Shown: positions 44,684-56,921 of the stretch, in pieces | How the letters are laid out: each line of letters begins with the position of its first letter | Numbering within the stretch: position 1 is the first letter of the stretch | Assembly: GCA_003693705.1 (NCBI GenBank) | Contig: RBZT01000727.1 | Location: 26,928-90,927, forward strand | Direction: 5' to 3' | Length of the DNA stretch: 64,000 bases | Origin: Polymyxa betae | Lineage: Eukaryota > Endomyxa > Phytomyxea > Plasmodiophorida > Plasmodiophoridae | Made by a program: the position numbers and the translations under genes | The notes under the pieces: generated by a model | Told to the model about the DNA's origin: nothing | What the model saw: the letters and a program-made list of their open reading frames with translations, nothing else | Databases searched by the model: none

Positions 44684-45680
44684 AGCTGACTTTAGTCAAA
44701 TATATCAGACCGATCCAGACAGGTACACGACTGGTGGATCGGGTACAGTGCTGCAGCCTGCAGCTACACGGACCCCGTCACAGAGAGATCGCCCCGTAAC
44801 TCCCAACACTGTCGTCATAGCGTCTAACAAAAGATGCCCTTATTACCACTGAGAAATGCTGGGGCGGATTGTAATTTGTCATGATACAGGCTATAATGAG
44901 AGATCAATTCATTGAATATTCATGCCCGATTCTTTCTTGGCTTGCTTCAGGTTCTTCTAAGTTTCTTATTAACGAGCAGTTCTTGTAATCCATTCGGATA
45001 GTTACGATCCGCAAGTGTGAAGGCATATTAAGACGTCTCTTTGAGCTTTCTAAACAAAAACCTCAGAGTTAGACTGCATTGTTAGATGATTTTTTATCGA
45101 TTACTGGAACCAGAGTCTTGCGAATCTCGAAATGGAAGTTCATCACCTTAATCTTCACAGCTGATGATGTATCGTCGCAAAGGCCAACGCGGCTCGGTTT
45201 GACTTCATACTAAGACGAACCAGTCTTAAAATAAATCCCGAATGCGCTTGAAACGTCAATAGTGTCTTACTGTGCTGTGCTGGACCATTGCTGTATTAGA
45301 AACTGGCGGGCGCAAGAATTCAGTTTGAATACCAAATAGATTAGTGAATGGAACTTCGCTGAAACTTCCAATTGCCAGCAGTTTAGCTGACAAGAATGTT
45401 GTTCATAATGCGATGCCTTTCAATCCGGTTTAATCAATCACTCTTAAAGCTACCGATGTTATCTCTGGATGCCTTCGACGAATATCTCTGCATGTTAACC
45501 TTCACATCCATGCATTACATCACCTTCATATCAGATTATGACGCAAACACGGGATGCAGTAATTCGACCTGCAGATCAGTTATTTTTTCAATCAATACTG
45601 GAACCCTCACAAAGAAGCACGATTATGACGACTTCATGGTATCATCGCTATTAGGATCTGCATTGAGCTTCGTATGAAAA
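44684..45680. other. Intergenic, no gene seen
   Basis: A 93-codon plus-strand frame at 45396-45677 abuts the tRNA and has no supporting feature. Confidence 0.4.
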
Positions 45681-45753
45681 GCCTCGTTGGCCAAGTTGGT
45701 AAGGCGCTCGCTTAGTAAGCGAGAGATCATGTGTTCGAGTCACATACGAGGCA
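45681..45753 (+). tRNA. tRNA-Thr (AGT), copy 1
   Basis: The cloverleaf has acceptor GCCTCGT/ACGAGGC, D arm GGCC...GGC, and anticodon stem CTCGC/GCGAG. The 7-nt loop TTAGTAA gives anticodon AGT, and the T arm is ATGTG-TTCGAGT-CACAT. The discriminator is A. There is no intron. Confidence 0.93.
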
Positions 45754-46361
45754 TTCTTTTTTTGTTTTCTTTTTTCAAATCCTACAGTACCATAATGAAT
45801 TCTCCATTGGAAGTTTATACATCTAGGATTCCGTCAGCACCATGCAAACAGAGCCATCATCTGAGCTAGTATTTGAGCATCTAGCACTTCGCATTATCGC
45901 TGGCCAGCCTATGCTGCCTAGAGGCTAGAAGCCACGAAACCCATCCTGCCATGATAGTCACTTGTTGATCACCTGCTTGCATCTCAACATTTCATTTGCG
46001 GGAGTTAATCACAACGCAATCCACTCCATACTGCACAGTATTGAGCCAAGATTACAAATAAAGTTGAGATTCAAACTTCAGAAACACTTTCATCATATGA
46101 GAACGAACCTCGAACTGTCGAAGAATTCCACAACTAGGCCTACCAAACCTGACATCAGAAACACTATTTGATCTCTCGAACAATGTCATCGTTTAATTGA
46201 TCTTGTTGATTGTCACGATGTGGAGGCGGGAATTTATGCTGCAAAAGCTACGCGCGAGTTTCGAACCTCTTCTGTTTTATCACAAATCGCTCTGTATTGT
46301 CTTTCGGTGTATATTTTACATCTTTGGATTCGGTCTTGGGCGGCGGCGACCATTAGCTCGA
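45754..46361. other. Intergenic, no gene seen
   Basis: A T-run (CATTCTTTTTTTG) just after the tRNA fits a Pol III terminator. Frames here are short. Confidence 0.4.
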
Positions 46362-46746
46362 TTATGCTGCGGCGGCAATCGGCTCGATTATGGGATCTTT
46401 TAAGCCATGCTGGGCAATGATCTGTGAACAAACATGTTCGACATATCCAATCAAGACAAGCAGCGATACTAACCAAGAATTTATCGCCATGCTCCTTTAT
46501 AATGTTATTGGTCGCGTAGACATAATCACCTTGAACATCACGATCCAGGAGATTACAGGCCGGAAATATCAATTTAAACAGATTCAACGTGGCTCTTATC
46601 TTCATGGGCTGTTGGGCCGTCTCGCTAACATGAAACTTCACACGATAGTAGGTGTCATCAGGGACCTTGTCAAGGAGCAGGCGGTCTATCTTGGCCTGGA
46701 CCAATGCCACTATAAGAAACATAGCCACGATCACACTCAGCTTCAT
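46362..46746 (-). CDS. Small secreted protein (110 aa, 2 exons)
   Basis: The exons are 46746-46474 and 46421-46362. A 52-nt intron (GTTAGTAT...TTCACAG) is phase 0 and removes a Cys/Trp-rich readthrough. Residues 1-18 (MKLSVIVAMFLIVALVQA) are a clear signal peptide. The mature protein, about 92 aa, has one Cys, is mixed-charge and ends DPIIEPIAAAA. An upstream in-frame Met (46779) exists, but MKLS gives a standard signal peptide start. No known domain; a secreted or lysosomal role is inferred from the leader only. Confidence 0.65.
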
Positions 46747-47773
46747 CGTCGGACCTGAGATCGCCAAGATAATAAGCAATTGGGCGCCAGCTGGTGGTCG
46801 TTCACATCTTTAAACAGTAGAAGAGGGTTTGATTAATGTCATAGCTGCCAGTCGTGGTTTCCCATTCAAGTTGGCAGGAACTTTCTACAACGTGTTTATT
46901 GCTGGCAGTCACTCATTAACCAGCTGTTTATTCGGGGGATTCCGTTACGATTCTCGAATTGTGGACCAATCAGAGGTTAAATTTATGAACTTGCGATGAT
47001 AACAAGTTTTATCCCTCTGGAATTGGAAACTGTTGAAGTAGGCAATCATGTATTGGCCGAGCAGGCCTGTATATATGCAAGAAATCCTGGCATTGTTTAC
47101 AGTATTTGTCAGGATTCATCTCTAGCAGGTGTCGGGTCTCTCAGATTGCGATTTGACATACTTTTAGAAGTTATGGTTCATAGAGTATTGATTCCCGTGA
47201 CTGTCTACATCTATGTTGGAGTTTTGCTGTGCTTCAAGGATGGGCAGGCGGAACCATATTGACCTCAAATCATGACAGACTTAATACAAAACAATTTCTT
47301 CTCTCGGTGAAAAAACAATTTGGATGACAAGATTGAGTCAATAGGTTTGGTATGGGCATAAAATCAGGTCTGATATCCAGTCTGTGTCTGCATAAACATT
47401 GAGGTTTGGCAAATCGATGATGTCAGATAAAAGGCATTTAAAGTACCAGCAACGACGAGGCAATTCCTCACCATTGTGGATAGAACCAGATACTCATTGG
47501 TTATGAAATTCGAACAATACCTAGCAAGACTACCGAAGCATTGGCAGTTCCATGTGTGAGACGCCGTATCATGAATGACAGCCCTGACTCATAATTTAGA
47601 AAATCTCAGAGCTTGGTCCCAGGATATAGATCTTCGGTTTCCAGTACTACAATATCACATACGAACACACGACGACAGATACACAAAACGGAAGGAAGAC
47701 TTTTTCTGTTTTGACAAATCGAACGATCGAGGAATCGAAGACTTCGCAGGAAACGGCAGGTTCCGAAAAAAAA
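46747..47773. other. Intergenic with one weak ORF
   Basis: A plus-strand frame at 46996-47262 (88 codons) has a hydrophobic stretch near its end (ILLEVMVHRVLIPVTVYIYV) and could encode a small membrane protein, but support is thin. Confidence 0.3.
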
Positions 47774-47846
47774 TGCCTCGTATGTGACTCGAACACATGA
47801 TCTCTCGCTTACTAAGCGAGCGCCTTACCAACTTGGCCAACGAGGC
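47774..47846 (-). tRNA. tRNA-Thr (AGT), copy 2
   Basis: Its sequence is the reverse complement of the copy at 45681-45753 along its whole 73 nt, so the two genes are identical and inverted about 2 kb apart. The anticodon is AGT. Confidence 0.93.
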
Positions 47847-48066
47847 AGCAATATGAAATGAAAATAGGGGCGATGGTTAGGGGGTCTGGTCTTGAATTGG
47901 CATGCGTTGAAGAATATATTGTATCTCTTGTGAAAGGATATCCAAAGAAAACTGGTTTCGGCTGAATTAACGCGCATCAACGCTATTGATATCTTAAGAT
48001 TGATCTAACGAAGTTCAGAGATTTCGGTTGTTAGCAAGTTTCCATCATTGGGGCTTCCGCTTAGAG

Positions 48067-48261
48067 ATGGTAAAAGTAAACCCGCCTCACATCAAACCGA
48101 CCAAGTTTTCCTCAGAAGTCGTCTACCTGCGTCTGCTAACGACAAGTGGGGTGACGGGGTCGTGGCAGCCCGTTGCTGACGCCGAAGAAGAGCCTGTCGA
48201 AGGAGACGAGAGTGTTGCGGTACCCATGCCCAAAACGGGACCTGAGAAAGGTAGGCAATGA
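48067..48261 (+). CDS. Hypothetical acidic protein (64 aa or first exon)
   Basis: ATG 48067 opens a frame with a basic start (MVKVNPPHIKPTKF), a hydrophobic strand (VVYLRLLTTSG) and an acidic end (ADAEEEPVEGDESVAVP). GAGAAAG|GTAGGC near 48251 is a good donor, so this may be one exon of a longer gene whose other exons I cannot place. No domain recognised. Confidence 0.35.
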   Translation: MVKVNPPHIKPTKFSSEVVYLRLLTTSGVTGSWQPVADAEEEPVEGDESVAVPMPKTGPEKGRQ

Positions 48262-48382
48262 TGCCACGTGAAGGCCCACCGCTGTCGTACCGGGTGGTGG
48301 TGGCATTCTGTGATAATCCAACTGCGACCCTGGCTTTTTTGAGAAAAAAATCAGCAAGTCGCAGCAGTACTCCAAAAACGAA

Positions 48383-48455
48383 GCCCGTGCCGGGACTCGA
48401 ACCCGGAGCCTTGAGATTAAAAGTCCCACGCTCTAACCAATTGAGCTACACGGGC
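48383..48455 (-). tRNA. tRNA-Lys (TTT)
   Basis: The minus-strand cloverleaf has acceptor GCCCGTG/CACGGGC, D arm GCTC...GAGC and anticodon stem TGGGA/TCTCA. The loop CTTTTAA gives anticodon TTT, and the T arm is CCGGG-TTCGAGT-CCCGG. There is no intron. The discriminator position (48382) is T on this strand, which is unusual. Confidence 0.92.
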
Positions 48456-49227
48456 TCATGCATGCCTTTGTTCCATCTTTTGCGTCTAAAACAGAAAGCT
48501 AACAACATCCTTCATTTACTGCAATCCAACAGGAAATATTTCCTTCCGATATCATTCTAGGAGATAAATTCACTTACCTGTGTTGCAGTCCGAAATCATT
48601 CTTCAAACCTGACTCCAATTCAAAAACTCTCTCTCGTACAATAATGAAAACCAGCTAGTTGTGCAATCATTTTCGATTTGAAAGCGTAATTCAATGGGAA
48701 TTCGTATCATTGCTGTCAAAACAGAACGGCTCAGATTAATCTCAAAAAAAAGTCGTTTTTACAGCAAGGATCGCCGAATGCAACAATAATGATAGCTTTT
48801 ATAGATAGATTATGGATGCTGGAAGTTCGTAAATGCTGAAATTTGTCTTTCCCCAATAATGCCAACAAAGACCCATTTATGCTAAAGGAACTTGGCAGCC
48901 AATCAATACGGTTGCAAATACAAATTAATTCCTGATGTGCATCTATTGATCCAAACTGCTCCTGATTTTGCTGAATATGGATACCACAGTGTCATTATCA
49001 AATTTTAGTTCTCATGCTGATAGTTTGAGATCATGACGGGAATCGTTATCTTCTGACAGGGTGCGATCTCAATTCTAAATGTGGTTGTCTCTCACCTGAA
49101 TAGTTGAACTACAAAGGCGAGTCCTTCCACGGTTATGATCGACTGTAGGAGAAGATTTAGATAGCTGTATTAAATACCATTTTGGCGAAAACATGCTCAG
49201 ACTGCGTCCTGTAGATACAGTAGCCAT
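48456..49227. other. Intergenic, no gene seen
   Basis: The sequence is AT-rich with no frame of note. Confidence 0.4.
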
Positions 49228-50641
49228 TCAGAACGCAGCTGCAACGTAATTATTCGTATTAGGAACCACAAGGCCAGGATCCGTAACGTAATAAATGACG
49301 GGGACCACGGTCACCGGAGAGCCAGTATGACCAGTACCAGTCGGCCCAGCAATCGGCATTACGACCCGATCGCCAGACGCCGGAGCCACGATGGCCTCTG
49401 TCCTGTGCGCATGCTGGGCGTGGTGATCGGCGGCCACGGCGTGGTGGTGGACCGGAGGCAACTGGCCGCTGTATATTGGTACCGGATTGACGGCAACCAG
49501 CCGCTCTTCAGCATGCGGGTAGTAATGATGATGATCAATGGATGGATCGATGACAGTATGGTCATGGTTTGCAGCAGTGCTTGGTAACTGGGAGGTAACG
49601 AAATGCTGCTGGACGTAACGTTCTGGGACGATCTCGACGTGTCCGTCTGGGAATACCAACTCGACGGAGTCGTCACCTGCGACCGTTGATCCGTGATGGT
49701 GTGGATCTGTTATGGTTCGTTCAGCTGCCGTGAAAGGAACTTTACTGCTTGGACCCGTTGGTCGAAGATCAGGAGGATGGCCGTGATAATCAGCTTCCTT
49801 ACTGTGATCAGGTACAGGGTCAACAGGTGACGGACCTGTAACACATCGTTACGAATCGATACATTTCTTCTTGGAACAAAAAAACAAGAAACTGCACGGA
49901 AGTATTCTTTTAGAAATGCGAAACTGGAAAATAATGGAAGAAAAAATTGAATTTTTGCAGATATAAAACTGCTGAACAACGAATATGTTATTATAGCGAA
50001 CCTTCGGTGGGCGGTGGTGGCTTGGGCGTCTCTTCTTTGATACCGCGATTCAATCGGCATTGAACAGGCCGCAGTGTGAGACGTGCAAATCCTTGCGAAC
50101 CAATCCAAAGATTGGGCTCTTTGAGTTCGACGACTTTCGATGGCCCTGTTAGTGTATAATGAATAGGCTTGCCATCCTTCGCCATGGACGTGATGGTCGC
50201 CTCGAAACATTCCGCTACTTCTAGCGATCGAAACATGCCATCGTCTTTACGTTTCAGGCGCTGAAACGTAACGTCGGCGCCTTCCATGGTCCCGACTATA
50301 GTCACTTTGCCGAACATATCGCGACGAAGTTCGTAATCGACGTGACCAAGAAGGCCGACATCGCGTGAAGCGAACAGCGGTGCTTGCAGCCAGATCGGGT
50401 CAGAATCGGCCCAATTGCGTAAGGCGACAGCATTGCATGCGACACCGAGGACGTCGCCGTACTCCGCGCGGCGGCAGCCGTTGCACACAATCTCCGGCTG
50501 TCTGAATAGTCGCGGACGATCCCAATGACAGAATTCGACGGTATTGCCCATCACTGAAGCGCACTGCAGAGAGCCAAGGTCACATTCACGTGCCGAGACA
50601 ACAACGACCACCAAGGCCCAGTACGACAGCAGATGGGCCAT
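49228..50641 (-). CDS. Secreted protein with Cys-rich N-terminal and His-rich C-terminal halves (415 aa, 2 exons)
   Basis: Exons 50641-50002 and 49835-49228 are joined by removing a 166-nt intron (GTTCGCTA...GTTACAG, phase 1). Residues 1-17 (MAHLLSYWALVVVVVSA) form a signal peptide. The first half has several Cys residues (ECDLGSLQC, FCHWDR, IVCNGCRR) and beta-like strands, ending in PKPPPPTE. The second half is Pro/His/Val-rich with HH and HHH clusters (DPHHHGS, DHHHYYPHAEE, PPVHHHAVAADHHAQHAH) that could bind metal. It ends in a hydrophobic segment VVPVIYYVTDPGLVVP. Start MAHL was preferred over an upstream Met because it gives a normal leader. Family not recognised. Confidence 0.8.
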
Positions 50642-51827
50642 GCGGACAACGTTTACATCGAGCATATATAACTTACAATGGCGGTGGAGCGGCCCATTTT
50701 CACAGTGAATCACGTCACTTCAAAAGGTGTGACTCATTTTGATCAAAAGTGGAAACCAAAATTTCAAAAAGTGGGTGAAACTGAAAAGGACTTTTTATGC
50801 AATTTATTTTTTATGATTCGTTATTTCGAGGAATTTTTTTTACAAAAGTAACAAAAAGTGCGAAGATTCGTGACAGATCGATGGTGGTGTCTGTTCGCAG
50901 TGTTGAGTGCACTCCTCATTCATGTTCGAACGCTCTGCAGAAATTGGGAGATTCTGCAGGTCAAATAGGGTTGCTTTCTTTACGAAGTCTTCGCAAATGA
51001 CATTCAATTCTCGCTGATTTTCATTGAGGCATATAAATGGCATTCTGATAGCTAGGTACTGCTGTTGGCAGTAGATAGGGTCACGATGGTAGAATTGCTC
51101 AAAGTTGTCGCAAAATCAGTGATCTAATGGGATTGAATCAAAATGTGATGTAACGTAACATTTGATGCTCTGTTACAGGTTGGTCTCGAACAGCAACCGG
51201 AGATGGTCCAGGGCTGAGCTGCTTTCCCCATGCCCGGAGATACCAACCTTCCGTCGTTATATGACAGCAATGATCGCATCTGATAAAGTATCGTGTTTGC
51301 AGGCCCCTCAAGGTCGCTTCGATGACTGACTGAAGGAACTTTCGGAATCTTGCCGATGAAATGTAACCGAATTGGTCGAAATTAGAGGTCGCAATTGATC
51401 TAGAATTTCTTCTTATAGTATGTTCTTAATATCAACAAAAAGAGGACTGGGTAAGGCTCTTTTGGCAGAAATTTTCAATTTTCGCCAAATGTGCGACATC
51501 ACGTTCATCAGGTTTCTCGACATATTCATGCCAGAGAACTCGAAATTTCCTCATTATGGAATGTCGATCAGCTCTGAATATTCTTTTTCAAAAAGGCAAA
51601 TCGACGACAAATAAAGTGGAGTCGAGCCGACTATTGCCGCAATCAAGGCGGGGCTGCATTTTAGCAAACGCCATTATCAGGAATACACCCGTTCTGATGA
51701 TGATTAAACATTATGAGGTTTTGACCCTCTATCTGGATTTTGAGCGTGTGAACGTCCAGACCATAACGCAAGATCGCAGAGGTACGATTGTCTCGGAACC
51801 CGGGTTAAGTAAACCTAGGGCAGGGCC
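50642..51827. other. Intergenic, no gene seen
   Basis: Short frames at 50797-51000 and 51420-51614 lack support. This region separates a minus-strand gene from the plus-strand WD40 gene. Confidence 0.4.
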
Positions 51828-54800
51828 ATGCCCTTCTCAGCTCTCGATTATTTTATAGGCGAGAGCAATCGGGCCGAGAAGAGGCGTCAACTGAACCAGC
51901 AGGCCACAGAGCTTGTCTCTGCTCATCGACGTAAACAAGCCGAAAAACGAAAAGAGATCGTCCCTCCTCTACCGTCCCTATCGCAAGTCACCCGTTCGGA
52001 GCATGTCGCATATGATAGTGGCCCGGCGACGACGGCCACGCCAAGGATCAAATCCGAACGGGTCTTCCACTCCTTGAACGTGTCTGCTTGCGATCCTGTT
52101 GTAATCCCCAACAAGGTCATCGACGTTAATCGCATCGACGATGCCATTGTCCAAGCGATTGAAGGTCAGCGGTGCTCATTGCCTACACCTCGAGGTCCAG
52201 TACGCCAAGTAACCCGATCTAGTCCGTCTGAACGTTGAACAGAGCTGCTACGAATGCGGCCAAGGAACCCGCGTCCGACACAGATGCCCTGCCCACTGCA
52301 GATGTCGACGGCTGAACAGGAGCTAACAACGTCGCGTGATGCTCATAGCATAACGTTCTTGACGGAGCTGGACTCAGAACCCGGCGGAGCAGCACGACCG
52401 GGGCCTGGGATCAGCCCAGCTGATATCATGACATTACTGGACCATGAACGTATGGGCGATCTATCAGCCCAATTTGCATTATATCCGGGTTCAGCCTTGA
52501 ACCTGGTAGAGTTTGTTCGGGTCGTTACCCAATTTCTACCCGGAATCCGACCAGGTCCCTGGAACTCCCTTCCATATATAACCGTCATTCACACTCGCCC
52601 GCAGATGATATCGGCATAGTGACCGGCCTGTGCCGTCTGTTTGAGGAGGTCGATATTAATGGCGATGGGACAATGGAATGGGGCGAATTCACAAATTATG
52701 TTATTGATGCCGGCATGAGAACCAATGAGGTTGGCAATAGCGGTCGGGATAATCAACTGGATGAATACGAGCGGGTCCCGGTCACGACTCGTAATGGACG
52801 CCGTCGGTATGGAGTCGTTGACCGCATGCAGTACTTCGCTGGACTCGATCAGGTCGGGGTTTGGGAGGCGAATCGGCCTGGCCTGCGACTTTTTGATGCC
52901 AAGGTGAGGACGCCACTTCCGCTTAGTAATTAGACCAATGGGTTTGGGGTGGACCCTATGACCCCAAACCACTAACCAGACCCTTGCACATGTTTGCTGT
53001 TTGCGTGACCTTACATTCTCCTTGGGCTATCATAATAACCATTTGCTTAGTCATTACATGGATCTGGTGTCATCAACAGCGGGACGATCTTGGCGGCCGA
53101 TGACGTCCCCGATCTGTCCTGGCTTGTCACATCGGAGAACGATGGCCAAATCCGGGTCTGGGATCCGACCCGAGGTTATACATCACCCGTACATTCCGCT
53201 CAGCTCCTCCATACACAAGTCGCCCTAGAATGGGACCGGAGGCTCTGGTCAGCTGACGACCGACATTCTCTGAATGTGTTCAATATTGGTGAGCTAACTT
53301 ATCTGGATGTGTTTGCTGACAACAGCTGATCGATGTCCTTTTAGAAAAGCTCAGTAAACCTATACTAACAGTTGATGCTCACTCTGATTCAATTGTCGAT
53401 TTATTATCACTGCGGAACCTCAATCTAATGGCCACCGCCTCCCTTGGTAAGAGCATTTTACTTTGATGTTCGCGGTTTCCCGATTGGTTTCTTCTGGTCG
53501 CGCTTTTAGCAAATTATTCTTGAGATTTTTAATCGCTTAATTTTCGTCACCCAACTATTCTCATCTGCATTGTTCCTGTTAAACAAAGTTCATTTTCAAT
53601 GCAATTTTTCCTGAGAAGGGTCATTGATACTGCAGGGCGTTATGACCTAGTTTCCATGTCACGAAATAATTCAATCATCTAAGTGCAGATTCCACGATCA
53701 CCTTATTCGATATGGTGCAGTTTCGTCAGAGTCATACACTACGAGGACATATCCGAGGTGTCCTGAGCCTGGCCTACCACCGAGACTATCACTGCTTGGG
53801 TTAGCTTCTAAATCTCATTGCCATTAGCTGGCCTGTCTTATTCATCTGTTGTCATAGTGTCAGCAGGATACGATCACCGGGCCAAAATCTGGGATCCATA
53901 CGTTGATAAGAGCATTTGCTCTCTTAATGGTCACTTCAACCCGCTCATCAACGTCAGCGTCGTAGATGGAACGCCGCAAATCATAACCGTCAGATTTCCT
54001 TCACGGATTCTCATTGGAACTAACTGAAAGTTTTAGGCTGACGTCACTGGTGCCATCAAAGTCTGGGATATTCGCAATTACGCTTGCGTACAGACATTTA
54101 ACATCCGAACGAGCGAGGCGGCCGCCGGTGACCCGAATAATCTCGAATCAGTCCTGTCGCTAGCCGTGATTCCGAACAGGAAGCGTATTCTGGTCGGCGG
54201 GGCTGGCGGTGTCATCACCTTCGATGGTTGCTGGCCAGTTTTTCACCATCGATGTAAACTTATTTTTCTTATTCAGGTTTAAGCGCTGCGGGGCGTGATC
54301 CTTTTGTCGCTGACCTTGAACAAACTGTAATTTCGCTTTATAACGACCACTTCGTTACTATCGTGACTGCTGTCGGAAAATGTCTCAAGGTTCGGGACCA
54401 TACTGTTGGTGGTGAAATTTTTAACTGTTTTGTCGGCTAGATTTGGGACGCGCTGACTGGGGTGCTGAAATCGACCTATAGAGACGTCACTGAAGGCATT
54501 ATCACATCTCTGGCTTTTGATAGTAGTCTAAAGAAGGTGCCATCATTGTAATGCTCTTTCGTTCTCTGGATCACATGCAATCAGATTCTCGTTGGAGATG
54601 CGCACGGTGCGATTCGGGTTTTGAACGGTCTTAATGGCAGACAACTGAAGGTGGATTGCCACTCAGTTTCTATTTTGGGGTTCTTTTTACATCCGTTTGT
54701 CGTTTATCGATTTGATTAATCGATCGCACTTTCGGTCTCCATCTGTTGTTTATTTACTGCAGCTTTGACGCCATAATGATCTGAATTCATGCTGTTTATT

Positions 54801-56344
54801 ATCGGATCTTTTGATCTTTTGGCTCTTCCTAACAATTTTCCTCGTTGGCCTTTTTCTTCAAGTTATTTGGATGATTTGCTGCTATTCGGGTGAAAGTGTT
54901 CATCTTGGTCCCTCTTAGGTTTGCGATATCAAGCACGGAAGCAGTGTATCGTCGTTAGAGTACGTTTCGTCAATGAAAGCGATCATTTCTGGCTCGTGGG
55001 ATTCCCTATCTCGCCTATATGATGATTCCCTCTCGGTAGCCGGTTTTTTTATAAGAGAACACAATGAAGTGTAACACTGGCCATCAGGATACGGATTATA
55101 TCTATTTGCGACGCGAAATTCGTCATCATAAATCGGATCTGACCTGTGCCTGCACAAGCAGCCGGTTCACATTAACCGCATCGGGATCATGTACAGGGAC
55201 TTTGGCGCTGTGGGACTATGATACGAACACCGTTGAAGCTGAATTCATTGGTACAGCTTCACTTTATATTGTTGATCCCATGCCATATACATTTTGGAAC
55301 TACAAGCAGAGCGGTATACTAATTTGCTTACATTAGGCCATAAATCAGAAATCACATCTTTAACATTTCTTGATCCATATCCTGTTCTAGTATCAGCAGA
55401 TCGTGATGCGAATTTGTGTTTTTGGTTGATTCGCCCGATAATTTCAGCTGCAACGGGTACCCAATGCCGGTGTTTGCTCCGTATAATCAACCAGGTCGAT
55501 TTCAAAGACCAGCCAGTGCTGGCAATGAAATTCGTTCCCGGACAATCCTTGCTGTACACTGGCGATTGTTCTGGACTGTGTCGCATTTGGAGCTTAGGTA
55601 CATTGGTGCTCTGTATTAGGCTGTTCGTCTGAACGTCTTGCAGGCGGCGTTTTGCAGCGACTGCGAATTACGCCATTCGAACGGGACCCAGGTATGGGCC
55701 GATTAGAGGCTTACGAAGCGTACCGAGCTGCGAACCGCTCTATGATCGCGAAGTTGATGAATCAGACGAATATTAACGATTTGCTATTGCCATCTGATCT
55801 GCAGCTAATTCAGTCCTGGAGGGCTCACTCTGATTCCATTCGGCATTTGGGTATTGCAGTTCTTAGCTGCTTATTGTTTTGCCGTTTTCACAAACTTTTC
55901 GTAAATTTGTTTCATTTTAAGAAGCGTTCTTTCTTCTGCAGTAGCTGTTTGTTTTCAAACTCAGCTGTCATTTGTGCTGTGGGTTTTTCCGCCAAAGCGG
56001 TCTTCTCAAGTTGCAATGTCTAATTATCTCATTACAGATCTTATGGAAAGTGAAGGGTTTGCTATTGGCGTGATGACGACCAGTTACGACCGCATGGTCA
56101 AGGTAACTAGTCTCTGATGTCCTAGTCGGCGCTGACTTATCTTGTTCAGGTTTGGTCTCTTCGTGGTCGATTGTTAGGATCATTACATCAAGGACGTGGG
56201 CTAAGCCAATCTACAACGTCATCTTTGTCGCTACAGCCTTGGCTTTTTCAGCCCGACCTCCGACCCCGACAGCATCGTGCACATCAGCAGGCTCTCGATC
56301 TATTGAGAAATATAGCTGCATCACATAAAAATAACACATCGTAA
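51828..56344 (+). CDS. EF-hand / WD40-repeat protein, WDR49/WDR64-like, multi-exon
   Basis: The gene starts at ATG 51828 and ends with TAA at 56342-56344. Supported early exons are 51828-52194, 52243-52554 and 52605-52903. Later introns include GTGAGC...CCTTTTAG near 53291, GTAAGA...GTGCAG (ending near 53688), one from about 53801 to 53858, GTCAGATTT...TTTTAG (about 53991-54036) and several more. The N-terminus is polar and basic. An EF-hand loop reads DINGDGTMEWGEF. At least eight WD-type blades follow, with NDGQIRVWD, YDHRAKIWDP, TGAIKVWDIR, IWDALTG, AHGAIRVLNG, SGSWDSLSRLY and GTLALWDYD. EF-hand plus long WD40 array matches the WDR49/WDR64 group, often linked to cilia. One junction near 53040-53090 is unresolved. 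It probably acts as a scaffold in a flagellated stage. Confidence 0.8.
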
Positions 56345-56921
56345 TACTCATTTCTTCCTTATAGTTTTTGCTTTGCTTCAGTTTCAATGTAAACGATGCT
56401 TGGATTTGCGGTCCCAGCTGTCGTTAGAAGCACTTGATGGCTGTCAACGCTTTTCAAAAGCGTGCTATATCTGCAGGAACAGCCATTTCATGGGAATCGC
56501 ATCTCAAATCCCACCACGAATGCAACCATTTACGATAGCGACTCTGGCTCAAGCATACTATTTCACTTGACTGCGGTTCTGTTCACTCCTGAATCTCCCA
56601 AACATGCTATGGTTTTTGATAGAGCTGTAATCTATTTCCTCATTTCTGCATCGCAATTCACTTTGACATTATATCTCCTTCTGGAAGTGTTTATCGGGTT
56701 TGGGAATGATTAGATGTGAAAAATGTTTTGCATCTGGTTTTACATAAGCCTGTGATGTCATACCTATGTATGGTGATAACGTTCAAGTATGTCTGCGATT
56801 TTAAGAGACTGCGGCTAATTTTCGGTATTTTGTTTGTTTTTTCACGAATTATCCCGTCACAACTCACATTCCCAACGAATCTATTCGCGTTGGTTGAGCT
56901 TCTAAGCGGCTCTCGCTCAGG
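56345..56921. other. Possible 5' exons of the UBX gene
   Basis: The sequence at about 56800-56885 reads RLIFGILFVFSRIIPSQLTF, like the membrane hairpin of FAF2/UBXD8. A 34-nt GT-AG segment (GTTGGTTGAG...CTCGCTCAG) could join it in phase 2 to the exon containing 56922. A UBA-like exon further upstream was not identified with confidence. Confidence 0.4.

Noticed and set aside
45687-45869. Plus-strand ORF starting MAKLVRRSLSKREIMCSSHIRG
   Set aside because: Its first 22 codons are the tRNA-Thr gene; the identical peptide appears antisense to the second tRNA copy.
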